Made by a program: the position numbers and the translations under genes. Positions 63,756 through 64,000 of a stretch of 64,000 nucleotides of DNA are shown one piece after another (position 1 is the first letter of the stretch; the number at the start of each line of letters is the position of its first letter). Under the pieces are notes generated by a model. That model did not search any database. It saw nothing but the letters and a program-made list of their open reading frames with translations, and was not told where the DNA came from. Origin of the DNA: Gari tellinella (Eukaryota; Mollusca; Bivalvia; Cardiida; Psammobiidae); assembly GCA_922989275.2 (NCBI GenBank), contig OV277867.1, positions 3,844,001 through 3,908,000 on the forward strand, in the 5' to 3' direction.

Positions 63756-64000
63756 ATGGGATTCAAATTATTCCTAAACTGGAAAAAGAAGCCATGAAAA
63801 TTGTTCTGACAGCTCAGCGCTTGACATTCTGAAGTAAAACGGGGTCTTAAGTTGCAAAGTGTTTTAACTTGCTTTTGCTCAAATCTGACCAAACAAAAGC
63901 TTCCTCAAATCTTACCAAACAAAATTTTGAGAAAAATCACAGACTCAACTCAAATGCTTTATAATTTTTGTGCCAGAAAACTCATTCAAGAGCTTTCGGT
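63756..64000. other. Spacer with palindrome fragment
   Basis: gctcaaatctgaccaa and actcaactcaaatgctttat match one side of the palindrome at 25963-26155. No gene seen. Confidence 0.5.

Overview
ORGANISM. This is animal nuclear DNA, most likely from a bivalve mollusc. It is AT-rich, has two multi-exon genes with GT-AG introns, and is packed with short non-autonomous DNA transposons (MITEs). Two long elements end in the CTCACCTGA / TCAGGTGAGC motif that I know from bivalve genomes. The species cannot be read from the sequence.

GENES. Two genes lie tail to tail, and each loses its 5' end beyond the window. (1) Plus strand, 2886-17874: a monocarboxylate-transporter-like gene (SLC16, major facilitator superfamily). 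Six exons join in frame from transmembrane segments 2-3 to the stop codon (441 codons); the first coding exon or exons lie left of base 1. (2) Minus strand, 63383 down to 35368: a chitobiase-type beta-N-acetylhexosaminidase (glycoside hydrolase family 20). Eight exons join in frame (about 522 codons), covering the catalytic barrel with its Asp-Glu pair and the C-terminal Ig-like domain; the N-terminal exons lie right of base 64000. The 17.5 kb between the two stop codons holds only repeats and transposon remnants. All splice phases were checked by hand.

REPEATS. Introns and spacer are a mosaic of palindromic elements. The working family names are mine. A: TA target site, ends TACAGTGGAGAA/TTCTCCACTGTA, about 250 bp. 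B: TTAA target site, ends TTAACCCWTTACCCCATA, about 250 bp, at least 35 copies. C: hAT-like, ends CAGGGCTGCCAT, about 255 bp. D: ends CAGGGCTCCAGATAAG, about 192 bp. E: TTAA, about 250 bp, core CAAACAGTGAAGACC. F: TTAA, about 214 bp, CCCTTAGCCCGCC. G, H, I, J, M and N are less regular. Many are nested, up to four deep at 38.2-39.2 kb. Tandem arrays lie at 2.0, 7.2-9.6, 24.4-25.3, 27.7, 29.7, 36.5-37.1, 42.6-44.1 and 59.6-61.4 kb. Four tRNA-like modules and four decayed LINE fragments are also present.

MOST INTERESTING. (a) The 3' end of a hexosaminidase exon, with its splice donor, is amplified into an 83-bp minisatellite of 18 units. (b) The next exon upstream has its splice acceptor triplicated. 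(c) Different MITE families with different ends and target sites share the same central hairpins, and the two arms of each hairpin vary together from copy to copy. (d) Transposon ends abut many splice junctions, sometimes within 4-13 nt. (e) A segmental duplication (33.2 and 56.6 kb) provides natural empty and filled TTAA sites.
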